DNA of 64,000 bases from Dryas octopetala (lineage: Eukaryota; Streptophyta; Magnoliopsida; Rosales; Rosaceae): positions 7,413,228-7,477,227 of the forward strand of contig OY992833.1 of the NCBI GenBank assembly GCA_963921425.1, read 5' to 3'. This document shows, in pieces, positions 24,318 through 35,512 of this stretch (within the stretch, counting starts at the first letter, position 1; the number at the start of each line of letters is the position of its first letter). Position numbers and translations under genes: made by a program. The notes below the pieces were generated by a model. It made no database searches. It had not been told where the DNA came from and saw nothing but the letters and a program-made list of their open reading frames with translations.

Positions 24318-27055
24318 TGTAACGCCCCGAACCTCGGGCCTATAAAAACACTGAAACAACAACCTTTTAAATTTCTTTTCTCTTTCTTTTGAGCCATGTA
24401 CATAAATATAAATAAATAAATTTCTTTTAAATAAAACATTTATGTAAAACCTCTGTATAAAAACATTTAATCAAATCAAAGTGGGTCCCACTGCCTCGAC
24501 TTCTTCTCACTGCCCCTTCAGCCTGCTTAACCTGCAAAACACAAACCCTACACCACATCCATGGTGTCCCGGGTTATACAACAAACCCGGTAAGCTCACT
24601 AAAGCTCATATGAGTGAAAGACTTAATTAACTAATCTCAATAATTTTCTCAATTTTCCATACTCAATAAATAATCCATAATAACATCAAAGCGTAAAAAT
24701 AAATATCGAATCACATAATATTTCATTCACCAATGATCCAAGCATCAAGATAATCAAAATTTCTCATATCCACATCAAATCCCACTGATAATAATAATAA
24801 TAATCATTCTGGCCAATCAATTGTCTAATGGTCAACTATTAATCTCAATCTCAAATCATTCACGTCCTAAATGATAACCTCAAAGTATAATCACCACCAT
24901 TTTCACCTTCGTGATTCAAACCTAAACTTTACCAAATCCTAGCAAACAATGCAAACAACCAACCAAACAAACAATCACACTATCTAATTTCACTTATGTC
25001 GCTCTTTGAAATCCTTCAGCTTTAAAACTATTTAAAAAAATCTCTTCTTTCAAATCTATTTTTTAAATCTCCTAAACCGTAAATCAAACTTTGAAAATAA
25101 CAAGGTTCTCAAGCTGGAAATCGATATTATCAACAGTATATAAATAATTTTGGCTGAAAACTTTCGTCTCAAATAAACCTCGATATACTGAAAAAGCAAT
25201 CAAATTGTTCAAGCTAAGAAATATCAAATCTGAACTGAATTTATCATTGGAAACTGATATCTCAAAACACTTATTCTTAAAACTCACCCCATTCTCGTAC
25301 CCGTATTGTAGACAATGTCCTGACCACAATCCCGCACACGGGTAGACTCAAATCCTGGCCACAATTTTGTACATAGCGGTTACTTTGCACGAGCAGACTC
25401 GTATCCTGGTCACAATCTCGTACGGAGGGGTCACTCCGCACGAGTAGGCTTGTATCCTGGCCACAATCCCATACGGAAGGGTCACTCCGCACGAGCAGGC
25501 TTGTCCGATCAGTATTTGCATTTACATGGCAGTTTTTAAATACTCTTTAAATCTCTACTCACTTGAGATAAATGGATAAGCATTTTCTTTCAATTCTTTT
25601 CAAAATTCTCCTTAACAATCCAACTCACCAAAAAGCGTGTTTTTTTCTCAAATCACAACGTCTCAAACCATACATCAAATCTCCAAATAAACCTAATATC
25701 ATGAAATGATTGAAATAATGTGGTCTTTTCATAAACTTAGTCAAAATCAAACATCCAGCCCGAAATTTCTTATCTCTCAAACAAAACTAAAGGTAGCCAA
25801 AAAGAATTAAATTATAAAATGTATAAACATTTCTAAAATAAAAGTCCACTCACTATTTACTCCGAACTATGCCGAATCCTTTCTGAAATTGATTCATACT
25901 CACGACCACTCACTTGTTTGCCACTCAAATCATACTAACACTTCATCCATAGGTAACTTGATTATTCTGTAAAATGATTGCCTAATCATCATTCATTGAT
26001 CCTCGAAAATAGACATTTCTCATCTAATGAGTAATTAATCTCAGGACAACTCTATAATTCCCAATTAATTCCTTAGTCTCAAATCCTCGTCAATTCCTTC
26101 TCATGATCCAAATCCTACACTTAGCTTTCTCTAACCTATAACAACAAACACACAAAACAGACAATTCGCGAATGGTACTATACATTACAATCCGATAAGT
26201 TTCAGTCACCGTCTAACCACGTGAAAAGGCCGAAATGCCCTTGGACGGCAACGCGCTCGGATGTCAAATCTGGCAGCATGACGGCATCGGGAAAAAGATT
26301 TTCCGAGCCCGCGTACCTGTTAAGACTAGAGAACCAACAATTTAATATCCAGAGATCACAACTTGGCTATTCAACAACCGAAATGGGCGGTAACCACCAC
26401 GCACAGTGGCTGCCCGGCCCCTAACAACACACAAACATTCACCGAGATGCAAACAGACCCTAGAATTGGCCTCTGGATTTTCTGGGGAGGCTGATTGATA
26501 AGGAAAACCACCTAACCTGCCACCATAAGTGGTGGAGCCGGCGGTGGCAGAGGCGATGAAGCGGACTTGTACAAGAAAATCAACAAATTCGAGCTCAAAA
26601 TCAATGCAGAGACTTCAATTCAATTGAAATGGGTCAAAAATAACCCAAAAACCCGAAATCAAAGGGAAACCCGAAATGGGTACAAGCCCTAAAATTCAAA
26701 CTTCAAATTTCTCAAAATTGACAAGCAAGATCAAGGGGGAAAGAAAGCCCATACCTAAAGGATCATTTCTCGTAACTGGATCGACGGCCAAATATCGCTG
26801 GAAATGGCCGAAATCGGAGGCGGAAGCCGCCGGCCTTGAGTTGTTGATTCGCCGTCGTGCGAAGTCCGATGGACGATCAGAGGGTACCATCGTGATAGGT
26901 TCAACGAGGGGAAGCTTTCTGGACCAGAGTTGGGCCACAAAGACGTTGGAAACAGTGAATCAACGCCCGAGCTCCAAACCGGCCTTAATTGGGACGCGAG
27001 TTTTGGGACATTTCTAGGCTGAACGGAGGCTAGGGGATGGAAGAGGGAGGCAAGG
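24318..27055 (-). mobile_element. X3: truncated LTR-like element
   Basis: The plus-strand start TGTAACGCCCCGAACC is the 3' terminus of a minus-strand copy and matches X5 at 43698. Homology to X5 continues through CATCCATGGTGT, the tandem array at 25300-25505, the CCGAAATGCCCTT region near 26232 and GGATCGACGG near 26770. The 5' end of the element is missing where repeat R1 copy 2 starts at about 27055. The frame open at 26676-27017 is not conserved as protein in X5 and is treated as LTR sequence. Confidence 0.7.
25300..25505 (-). repeat. Tandem minisatellite in X3
   Basis: Three to four imperfect units of about 57 bases are marked by GGTCACTCCGCACGAG and TGGCCACAATC. It lies at the same relative place as the arrays in X2, X4 and X5. 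Confidence 0.8.
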
Positions 27056-27345
27056 AGTAAAATTTCGGTTTCGAGGAAATTTTCGTGGAAATTTCGATTA
27101 AAATTTCGATTTCGATAAAATTGGACAAAAACGACGAAAATTGCTATTAAAATATGGAAATTTTGAATGAAACTTGACCATATGTTTATTTAACATATTA
27201 TCTACTATATTAATAAAAAATATTGAAGAAATCAAATAATATAGTAGATTTCATGTGATATGTGATGAATATAATGCGCGTCAGAGACAATACTGTTAAA
27301 AAAATACTTAACTAATTAATAATTACATAATAAAATTACACGAAT
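27055..27345 (-). repeat. Dispersed repeat R1, copy 2
   Basis: Reverse complement of 2150-2470, with long runs of identity through TATGTTTATTTAACATATTA and AGATTTCATGTGATAT. The GAAATTTCG-rich end lies at 27060-27125. Confidence 0.75.
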
Positions 27346-28094
27346 AAATCACCAATGTGGCAACGGAAAGTAGCAAGCTTACTCAAAGGGACTTGGAAAT
27401 GGTTTTCGATAGTTAAATTAAGCCGAATTGGGTTAAAATAGAACCAATCCGATGGCAGCAGTGGCGACACGGTTTACTTAAAATTTCAATTTTACAAATT
27501 ATCATAATTGGAAAACCAAATATTAAGGAAATGAAACTTCATGATAAATGGATAAATTTCTTTTTCATAATTTATGTTTACAACTAAACGAAACACCAAA
27601 ATGACAAAATAAAATCTCAAACTTTTTTTTTTTCAATTGCCTAAAGACTCCAAATCTCAATCTACCTTAAAAAAAAAAAAATTTCTTTCCTTTTTTTTTT
27701 TTTTTTTCTTTTCTCTTCTTTTTTTTCTTTCTTTTTCTTTTCTTTTTTTTTCCTTTTCTCTTTTTTTTTTTTTTTCCTCTTCTTCTTCAGTTCTCATCTT
27801 CTCTTTATCTCTCCCTCCTCCTCCATGTTCTCTTCTCTAGCTCTGCTCCCTCTCCCTCCTCCTTCCCGATCTCCCTCTCTGTCTCACGCCCCGGATCTCT
27901 TCTCTCCCTCCTTCGACGGCGACGGCAGTGGCGGTTCTGCTTCTTTCCCTCCGGTCTCAGCCTCCCCTCTCTCTCTCCGGTCTCTACATCGAAAATTTCG
28001 ACGAAATTTCGGCAAAATTTTTCGAAATTTTTTGAAATTATTTTGGTATGGGGTTAAAATTTCCATACCCCTAAAAAACAAAATTTTACTCCCT
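27346..28094. other. Low-complexity T- and CT-rich DNA
   Basis: Long T and CT tracts (about 27670-27900) are followed by GAAATTTCG-type repeats at 27985-28045. The open frames here consist mainly of Phe, Leu, Ser and Pro and are not supported as genes. Confidence 0.6.
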
Positions 28095-28286
28095 GGTCAT
28101 AACATATCAGGTGTTTGGGTGGGTAGGCAAAAAAAATTAGACGGGGAAAAGAAATATAAATTTAACATATCAGTTCATAGTTTAAATTGATATTTTTATA
28201 AATTCTTAGAAAAAAAAAATTATATATCAGTTGATTTCAAATCCGATATAAAATGGGCAATACCTATTAATAATTTTGTTGTAGTG
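28095..28286. mobile_element. Terminal fragment of a second CACTA element
   Basis: The stretch ends TTTTGTTGTAGTG at 28286, which read inward is CACTACAACAAAA, a CACTA terminus. TTA follows directly. Inside are ATATCAGT and CCGATATAAAA motifs like those in the subterminal region of the complete element at 28809. No opposite end was found, so this is a truncated or non-autonomous relative. Confidence 0.65.
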
Positions 28287-28289
28287 TTA

Positions 28290-28805
28290 TATGAGTAATT
28301 GTGAACAATTTTCAAAGATAAGTCACATATATGTATCATGAAGAATGAAATTATAGAAAAAAGATAAGATCTCATGAAAGGAAATCAAATACATGAAAAT
28401 GTTGAATCAAGCACTTTAATTCTTACTCATTCTCTCTCCACATTCTAACCAAACTCTTCCTAAGATCAAAGAGGACTTTAATTGGCTTGTAATGTAAGGC
28501 TAAGATGGAAAATGTAAGACACTTCTAAAAAAGTTTATTTGAAAATAAAATGATACTAAGACATTTCTTTTTCTCTCATTTCCAAAAGCTAAGCATTGAA
28601 TGCAAGAAAAATCAATCTCATCATGGTGAAGCAATCAACACAAAAACAAAACTAAAACTTTTTTTTTTTACTTAGAAAAGTACTAGAAAATTTGAATAAA
28701 ATTTCTAAACTCCACCCCCAAACCTAAATCAAACATTGTCCTTAATGATTGGAAACGAAAAACATGAGAATAACAAGAAATAAGAAAGAAGATGGTGAAA
28801 AGAAA
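28290..28805 (-). mobile_element. 3' region of gypsy element G1 with polypurine tract
   Basis: This stretch continues 41747 onward once the CACTA element and its TTA duplication are removed. On the minus strand GGTTTGGGGGTGGAG (about 28711-28725) resembles the polypurine tract of Athila-type elements, so the DNA to its left may be the 3' LTR. No close match to the 5' LTR was seen by eye. Confidence 0.45.
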
Positions 28806-29087
28806 TTACACTACAAGAAAAACCTTCATATATATCAGTGATAAACCGATATCTATTTAGGTTTCCAACCGATATATTGAGTGCTGATATCTATTCTCCC
28901 ATATTACATATCGGTTATTCACTGATGTCTATATTATATTAGATATCGTATTTGTTTGATAATCCGATATAATATACCATCATTGTTATCAGATATTAAT
29001 GATTTCTGATATCTTAAAAACTACATTCCGATATGTAAGATACTTATGATATCATTAGTAATTTTGAAACCGATATACAAAATGTAT

Positions 29088-29432
29088 TCAATATCGTCTT
29101 GGTACTTAAAATCAGATATAAAATGAGTATAGCATATCGGTTTTGTAATTAAAATCTGATATAAAAGATGTATAACATATCGGTTTTGTAATTAAAATAT
29201 GATATAAAAGATGTATAACATATCGGTTTTGCAATTAAAATCTGATATAAAAGGTGTATAACATATCGGGACTGTAATTAAAATCTGATATAAAAGATGT
29301 ATAACATATCGGTTTTGCAATTAAAATCTGATATAAAAGGTGTATAACATATCGGTTTTGTAATTAAAATCTGATATAAAAGGTGTATAACATATCGGTT
29401 TTGTAATTAAAATCTGATATAAAAATATTATT
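29088..29432. repeat. 43-bp subterminal tandem repeat of the CACTA element
   Basis: Eight head-to-tail units of 43 bases each begin CATATCGGTTTTGTAATTAA and contain CTGATATAAAA; the first unit is diverged. Each unit has one ATATCGG and one TGATATA site. In known CACTA elements such subterminal repeats bind the TNPA-type protein. Confidence 0.9.
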
Positions 29433-29906
29433 TAGATATCGGTTTTTTTTTAAAAAAATGATGTTGAAACTTCATTCCTTATCGTTGCATTTTTACATAA
29501 TCTGATATGCAATAGGCTTCTGATATTGATAAAAACTAATTGGTAAATATCCATCCACGCAACAATTACTAAGCTTCTACACCATAATTCAACTTAAATT
29601 CTTCCATTCATATAAATGAATCCAACATCCAAACTTAGTAATGAAGTTAACAAAATAAGATTACAAATCCATATAGACTTATGGATAGCCCTCATCATTT
29701 ATACCCCAAAATCACTATCCATCTCTAGCTAGCTAGATCCTAATTAAACACATGCCAACATGTACAAAAATAATGAAGGCATAACAGTGCAATTCAGCTA
29801 GGCCTAAATTCTGCCTATACAAAAGATTTGAATGTGAACTAGCTAGTATATATCTTCATATCTACAACAAAATGCTCAAAAAGTTACCAAAAACATGCAT
29901 GTTAGT

Positions 29907-32900
29907 CTAAATAAAATTCATGGAAACATAATCTCCCCATTCAACCCGGACTTCATCTATTTGTTCCTGTGTGTAACTGCTCCTCTTGCTCTTCAGGTTA
30001 CTCCACTGAAAAACAAGAAAGAAAAGTGCATTAATTAATAAGATTGCAGCAAGGATCCCAAAGTATTTAAAAGTGCATTCAGCAAGGATCCCAAAGGGCA
30101 TTAAAAAAATATAGGCCAAAAGCATGAATAAGATTGCAGCAAGTATTGAATTTAGATGGCTGCAATCTTATGTAAGTTATATATCATCTAAATTCAATAC
30201 TTGCTGATATATAAGTTATATATCATCTGAATTTAGATGGCTGCAATCTTATGTAAGTTATATATCATCTAAATTCAATACTTGTTGATATATAAGTTAT
30301 ATATCATCTGAATTTAGATGGCTGCAATCTTATGTAAGTTATATATCATCTAAATTTATCTGATATATTGAATTCAGATGGCCTACATTTCGTGCATTCA
30401 GCAAGGGCTTTCAAATGACTGCACATATATATGATTCAAAAAATGGATCATGCAAGTATAAATGAGTAGTCACAGTATCAGCCTAGCTAGAGTTCAGCAA
30501 TAATGCAAGTAAAAAATAATGGAAATAGAAGAGAAATGCAGACCATCAACCCAAACACACTCTTTAATGCACACAGCACCAACCCAAACACACATAGACA
30601 GAAAAAATTAAAAAGATGCAAAGCCAGAAAACAAAGTCTTAAAAACCAGCAACAAAGTCTTAAAAACCAGCAACAAAGTCCTAGCTAGGCCATCCCTTCC
30701 TCCTGTAATTCCCTTTTACAAGTTTCCCAAGTTAGAACTGTACAAAGGATAACAAAATATACCAGTCAACTGCCCCAATAAGAGTAAGTATTCTAACCTG
30801 CGACTCATATGCAAGGGTTGTGTCCTCAACTATTTCCTTCATGTACCTCATGACATAATATCCACATTCAACACCACCTGGTTGTTTAGGACACTACAGA
30901 CAAGCAAAGGAAATTACATAGAGTTATACTTAATTAAATTAGTCCAATGTGTAAGACATAAGAAACTTAAAGACTTAAGTAATACATAGACACTTACATA
31001 GAGATGCTTCCAAGTTGGTGATTTCGGACCTTTCCTTCCCGTAACCCCATTAAATTGTCTAATAGCACTAGTTCAGACAAAATATCAATTTAAGTTATAT
31101 ATCACAATTTAATATACAATCCATATTATGTAAGATGGTACATATTAATAGACACTTACGTGTTCACGACATCCATCCAGCCTGGGTTACTGGTTTGTCT
31201 TGGAAGAGGGTCCATGATGTGGACCACGTCCTTTTCTTCACTAATGATTGTCAAAATCCAATGGTTACTGTCAAATTGAACGATAATTAGCCAAAGAAAT
31301 ACACATGAGCATAAAACTAGCATTAAAACATCAACCAGTCAAGGGATACCCAGCATTGAATGGCACTAAAAAGACACGATCGCATTTTCCTTGCTGGAAC
31401 CTATCTGCTAGGTGGGTTGATCTCCGCTCTGGGTTTCCAGCTCCCACAGAGATGCGTGCCGGGTCCACCAAACCAACCATGTCAGTCATGTTTGATTCGA
31501 TCAGCCTATCGTACAGGTGCCTATCAATGTCTTTACAATGCATGTGTATCAGAAACAGTTCAAGTTGAGAAATAGTTGAATAAATTAATGCATGTGGTTG
31601 AAAGAGTACAATTACCTCATGTACACAACTAAGCATGTGGCTGAAAGTTCTTTCATCTCCAATAAGCTAGTAATATCCTCTTTTAATATATAAAGTCTTC
31701 GGACATCTCCAAAGACTTCTGGCTCCACTTCACTACTCATGACTTTGCCACTAGCGACCATTGTTTCCGTTGCAAATCGATACAACAACTTGCATTGCTT
31801 CGGGACATGTTTTTCGGCTGCTTCCTTCTTGAATAGCTCCTTCACCATGGCAGGAACCTGCTTTTTCTGTTTATAGGGTATCAAAGATAAACAAGAGCTT
31901 GTTAGTGATTTACTAAGACAAAGACACATCAGGCATATTGGAATTATGACCATAACTTTCTTGCGTAGCTGTGGATTTATTTTTCATTCATTTGGCAGAT
32001 AATGGTATGCTGAATTGTGATAATTTGATTGGTCTCACTTATTTTTAATTAAAGAAGCAAAATTAATCTAAAACCAAAATTAAAAATTAAATAAAAGAAG
32101 AAAAATTGATTGGAAAAGCATTGAGCTCTTCCCCCTTTCTCTCCCCCTCCCTGCTGTGCAGTCTGGTTTTTCTTGTAGTTATTCATTTGTCTTCTTCCTC
32201 ATATTTTCTTTTCTTGTTCTCAAAGCTGATATTAGTTGGAATAATAGTAATGATGATGCATATAGAAAGTTAAACACAAAGCATAATATGAACTTTATTC
32301 AATTAGGAACAATCATGTGCAAAGATAGATAATAGTACTTTTGATAATGATTCTAATACTGAAAATATCATGTTCTTTCTGTTTTTATTTTTACCCCAAA
32401 TCTGTCTTCTTCCTCTTTTTATTTTTCTTATTATTTTTTTTTTAGTAACACCCACTCTGTCTTAATGTCTCTATACTTCAACCAGCTATGAACTACCATC
32501 TCTTTTTCTCATCACAAATATGTTCTAAATATTATGGCCATTTGTTGTCCATGCTGGTTGGTGGAGATTCTAGAGAATGCTTTATGGTTCTATTTTAAAG
32601 CTAGTATGGAGGTTGTTAGCTAGTGTGGGCCCCCAGGGGATGAACCTCCCATTTATTTGCAAGCCCTTTTATAACGACTGAGGAGCTACTAGCTAGCACC
32701 CAAATTGGAAGCTTGCATGAATCAACTTAGAGTCTGCCTCCTGTGTGCTCTGATTTGGGTTGCATTCTTCTTGTAGTGTTGGAATTGCTTGTTGAATTTG
32801 AGGTGAAAGGAAAAGCAATGCATGGCAGGGGAGCATGCAAACACAGATCATATCAGCTGTCTAATACATGTTTAGCATTTTGATTTGCCACAATTGGCTT

Positions 32901-35308
32901 CATATACTTTGGATAGGGAATACTAGAATAATTACAAGCATAAAGAGTAATGAAATGACCTCAAAAACTGAACTTCAAGTAATTGGCATAGATGACAAAA
33001 CTGGACATAATTATATGTCTTGGAAAGGTCAATAAGTACTCAAATATTTCGGTAAGAAAAAACAGACTAGCAGTAACACTGGTAACTAAATAGCAGTAAC
33101 AGACCTGAAGTTGGTATTTACCTTGTTGTTCCCAACGATAACAAGCTCTTGGGGCCAAGCCACAAGGCTTCCAACAGCCTGCCCAACTGTGATTAACTCG
33201 TCCCTTACCGGGAAGGGAAGTAATGCTTCTTCCTTGTTGGCAATGTCAATTGAAACCCTCACGTTTCCCTCACCTAAGGGAGCACCGTGTACTGTGTTGG
33301 ATGCCATATCAATCATTGTACCCCACGCAACAATGTTGGTGACATCTCCTACTGCCAGTTTGCATGATTTTCCCTACACAAACATAATAACTCATAAGCC
33401 TAAACCTAAAATCAGATTTGTAATGAATAGCTTTCTTTGGCTTAGAAACAATCAAACTGAAGTATATTACTTGTCATATGAAAACATGGCACCAAAGAAT
33501 CATACGTTACCTTCATTGCTGCCTTTTCCATCTCTTCCACCGACACTACTTCAACTCTCTCTTCAACATCAACCTCTGCAGCCTGAGCCTTTTCCTCACC
33601 AAAGCAACTTGCTTTATCAGAGACCAGCCCTGTACCTGGAACTTTTTTTGGTGTAGCCACATTGTTCATTGACTCCAACTTCTCAATTCTGTCCAACAGC
33701 TCCCTATTGTTCCTTTGCAATATAGCCACTAGGTCTCTCTTACTCATGGTCATCTCATCCCTAGGTTTTTTTGGGATGTTGAAGTACACCGAAGGGTTGA
33801 TATTTCCCCCCACACCCCTGACCCTGCCGGCATGCTCCGGAGTATCCAATGCCATGCTTAGAACATCATTAGCACCTTCCACCTTCAACTCTCCAGCTTT
33901 CACTTTGTCCATCAACTCGTCCTGCCAAAATAAGAAAAACATGAACAGTTTCAGCATATCACTACACAATCAATTATCCAACCTCAATCTGTGAGATTCA
34001 GTAGCTTACTATGACTTTAGCCACAGGCATCACTTCTTCAGTCAAGTTCCCATTACAGTCTTCCCTAGCTTTCTTCCATAGGACAGAGCGGTCTACATCA
34101 TCTTCATCAACATTTTTCTTCCTCTATTCAGCATAAAATTAACCATATATATAGTTAGTCCAACCTCCAATTCCCATTACATATAGTTGAAAGACAAATC
34201 AATTATGGGATTCTTATAGCCTTACTAATTCCTCCTCCAAGCCAATATATCCCTTCCTTGATAACCTATGATGATACTTCCGCTTTGCAGTTCTCTGCCT
34301 TTGCGCTTCGTGTAGTTCCTACGATGACGACACCACATACCACAAACATTAGACCCTAAATGGAAGCTAACAAACATATATATGTACCACAAACTTTGAA
34401 TTCTAAACTGAAATCTTTACCAGAAAATCATTTGATAATCGTTGAGCAACAAAGGCAGTCCAATCCTCCGGTGCAATAAAGTCGTACTCCTTCGGTCGGG
34501 TCTGCAAAGCTTCCGCTTCCGGGTCATCTTTGAATGGCAATATGTATTTGGTGGTTAATGTAGTCTTGAAAGACCTCCATTTACTGCCAGCAGATGACAA
34601 CACCCATTTCCTGCTTTCTTTGGCCAACTCAAATGCTTTCTACAAGGAACAAGTATAATGCTTATGCGACTGAAATTATAAAGCTTATGCGACTGAAATT
34701 ATAAAGTTTATGTGACTGAAATTATAATGCTTATAATGAATTGAAGATGAAGCAAGTGTGTAACAAGTGTATCTAAAGGAAGTGTGTAATGAAAGAAAAA
34801 TGCTTATAATGTGGCAGAGTATTATGTGGTAGTATATATAATTTATAAACTTTTTAATTAAGACACATACAAATTCAAATGACACTAGGATTATAAGAAA
34901 TTTTATGAAGGTCTTAATTACCTGAACATCGTCCCAAATGTTCTGCTTTAGGTCATCTGGCACTTTCGGCCAGCGAGTATGCGTAATAGGTATAGTTGTC
35001 CTTGCCAAAACTCCTATATAAGAAGCCAAGTACAACCTTGTTTCCCCTACTGGCAAGCCATGTGAGTTGTAATCCACTTTCAGCTTTCGACCTAAAGCCT
35101 TCTTAACGACTATTTTGTGCATCTTTGTAACACTGCGTGAGGATTTGCTGCTGCCTTCATTTGTAACAGTGTCCTTTGAAGTCGAACATGCTTTTTTGTT
35201 GTCCTTGGCCTTGGAAACTGCAGGTTTTTTGGCCTTTGATTTTGGGGTGGCAACCCTCTTGCCTTTGGATTTCGCAGCTGCAGCTTTTTTTCTTGATGGT
35301 GTAGCCAT
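29907..35308 (-). CDS. CACTA-encoded transposase-like protein with C-terminal Ulp1-like protease domain, 12 exons
   Basis: Twelve exons join without any stop or shift into 756 codons (start MATPSRKK at 35308). Exons: 35308-34922, 34639-34421, 34318-34226, 34123-34010, 33921-33511, 33373-33122, 31866-31616, 31520-31350, 31267-31160, 31067-30998, 30893-30798 and 30005-29907. All use GT-AG. The N-terminus is Lys/Ala-rich and probably nuclear. Exon 2 has the EDWTAFVAQRLSNDF segment typical of the plant Ptta/En-Spm transposase family. Exon 5 holds a coiled-coil-like ILQRNNRELLDRIEKLES. The C-terminal third resembles C48/Ulp1 cysteine proteases: His in NHWILTII, Asp in HIMDPLPR, Gln and Cys in KQPGGVECGYYVMRYM. 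The known family cleaves SUMO; activity here is inferred. It lies about 200 bp downstream of the transposase gene, same strand. Intron 6 is 1.25 kb. Confidence 0.8.
30120..30380. repeat. Tandem repeat in intron 11 of the Ulp1-like gene
   Basis: About two and a half units of roughly 100 bases contain GATGGCTGCAATCTTATG, AGTTATATATCATCT and CAATACTTG. The units are internally palindromic (ATCTAAATTCA against TGAATTTAGAT). The whole array falls in the intron between 30006 and 30797. Confidence 0.8.
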
Positions 35309-35512
35309 TATCAAGTCATATACCTGAAAACATTAGTAGCTTCAAAGTTAGAGCAATACTTACTTGTGTGCTTAGTAATGTGTAAACTGACAGGTTAGTG
35401 AATAAAGGATAACAATCAAGAAAAGACAAAGAGATAGAAACCTTTAAATTGAAGCTCGATCACTGAAATTAAGTGACAAATAAAAACTGAATAAATTCAA
35501 ACCTTTAGATTG

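Noticed and set aside
26676..27017. 113-codon open frame in X3
   Set aside because: The homologous part of X5 (about 45876-46190) has a different frame and peptide, so coding is not conserved; the sequence belongs to the LTR-like element.
27637..27840. 67-codon frame dominated by Phe, Ser and Leu
   Set aside because: It comes from T and CT tracts.
29088..29432. Regular repeat array that superficially resembles a CRISPR
   Set aside because: Units abut without unique spacers, lie next to a CACTA terminus and the DNA is plant nuclear.
34685..34921. Extension of the first exon frame of the Ulp1-like gene
   Set aside because: The frame reads into the intron after the GT donor at 34921-34920; the downstream exon joins in frame only from 34922.
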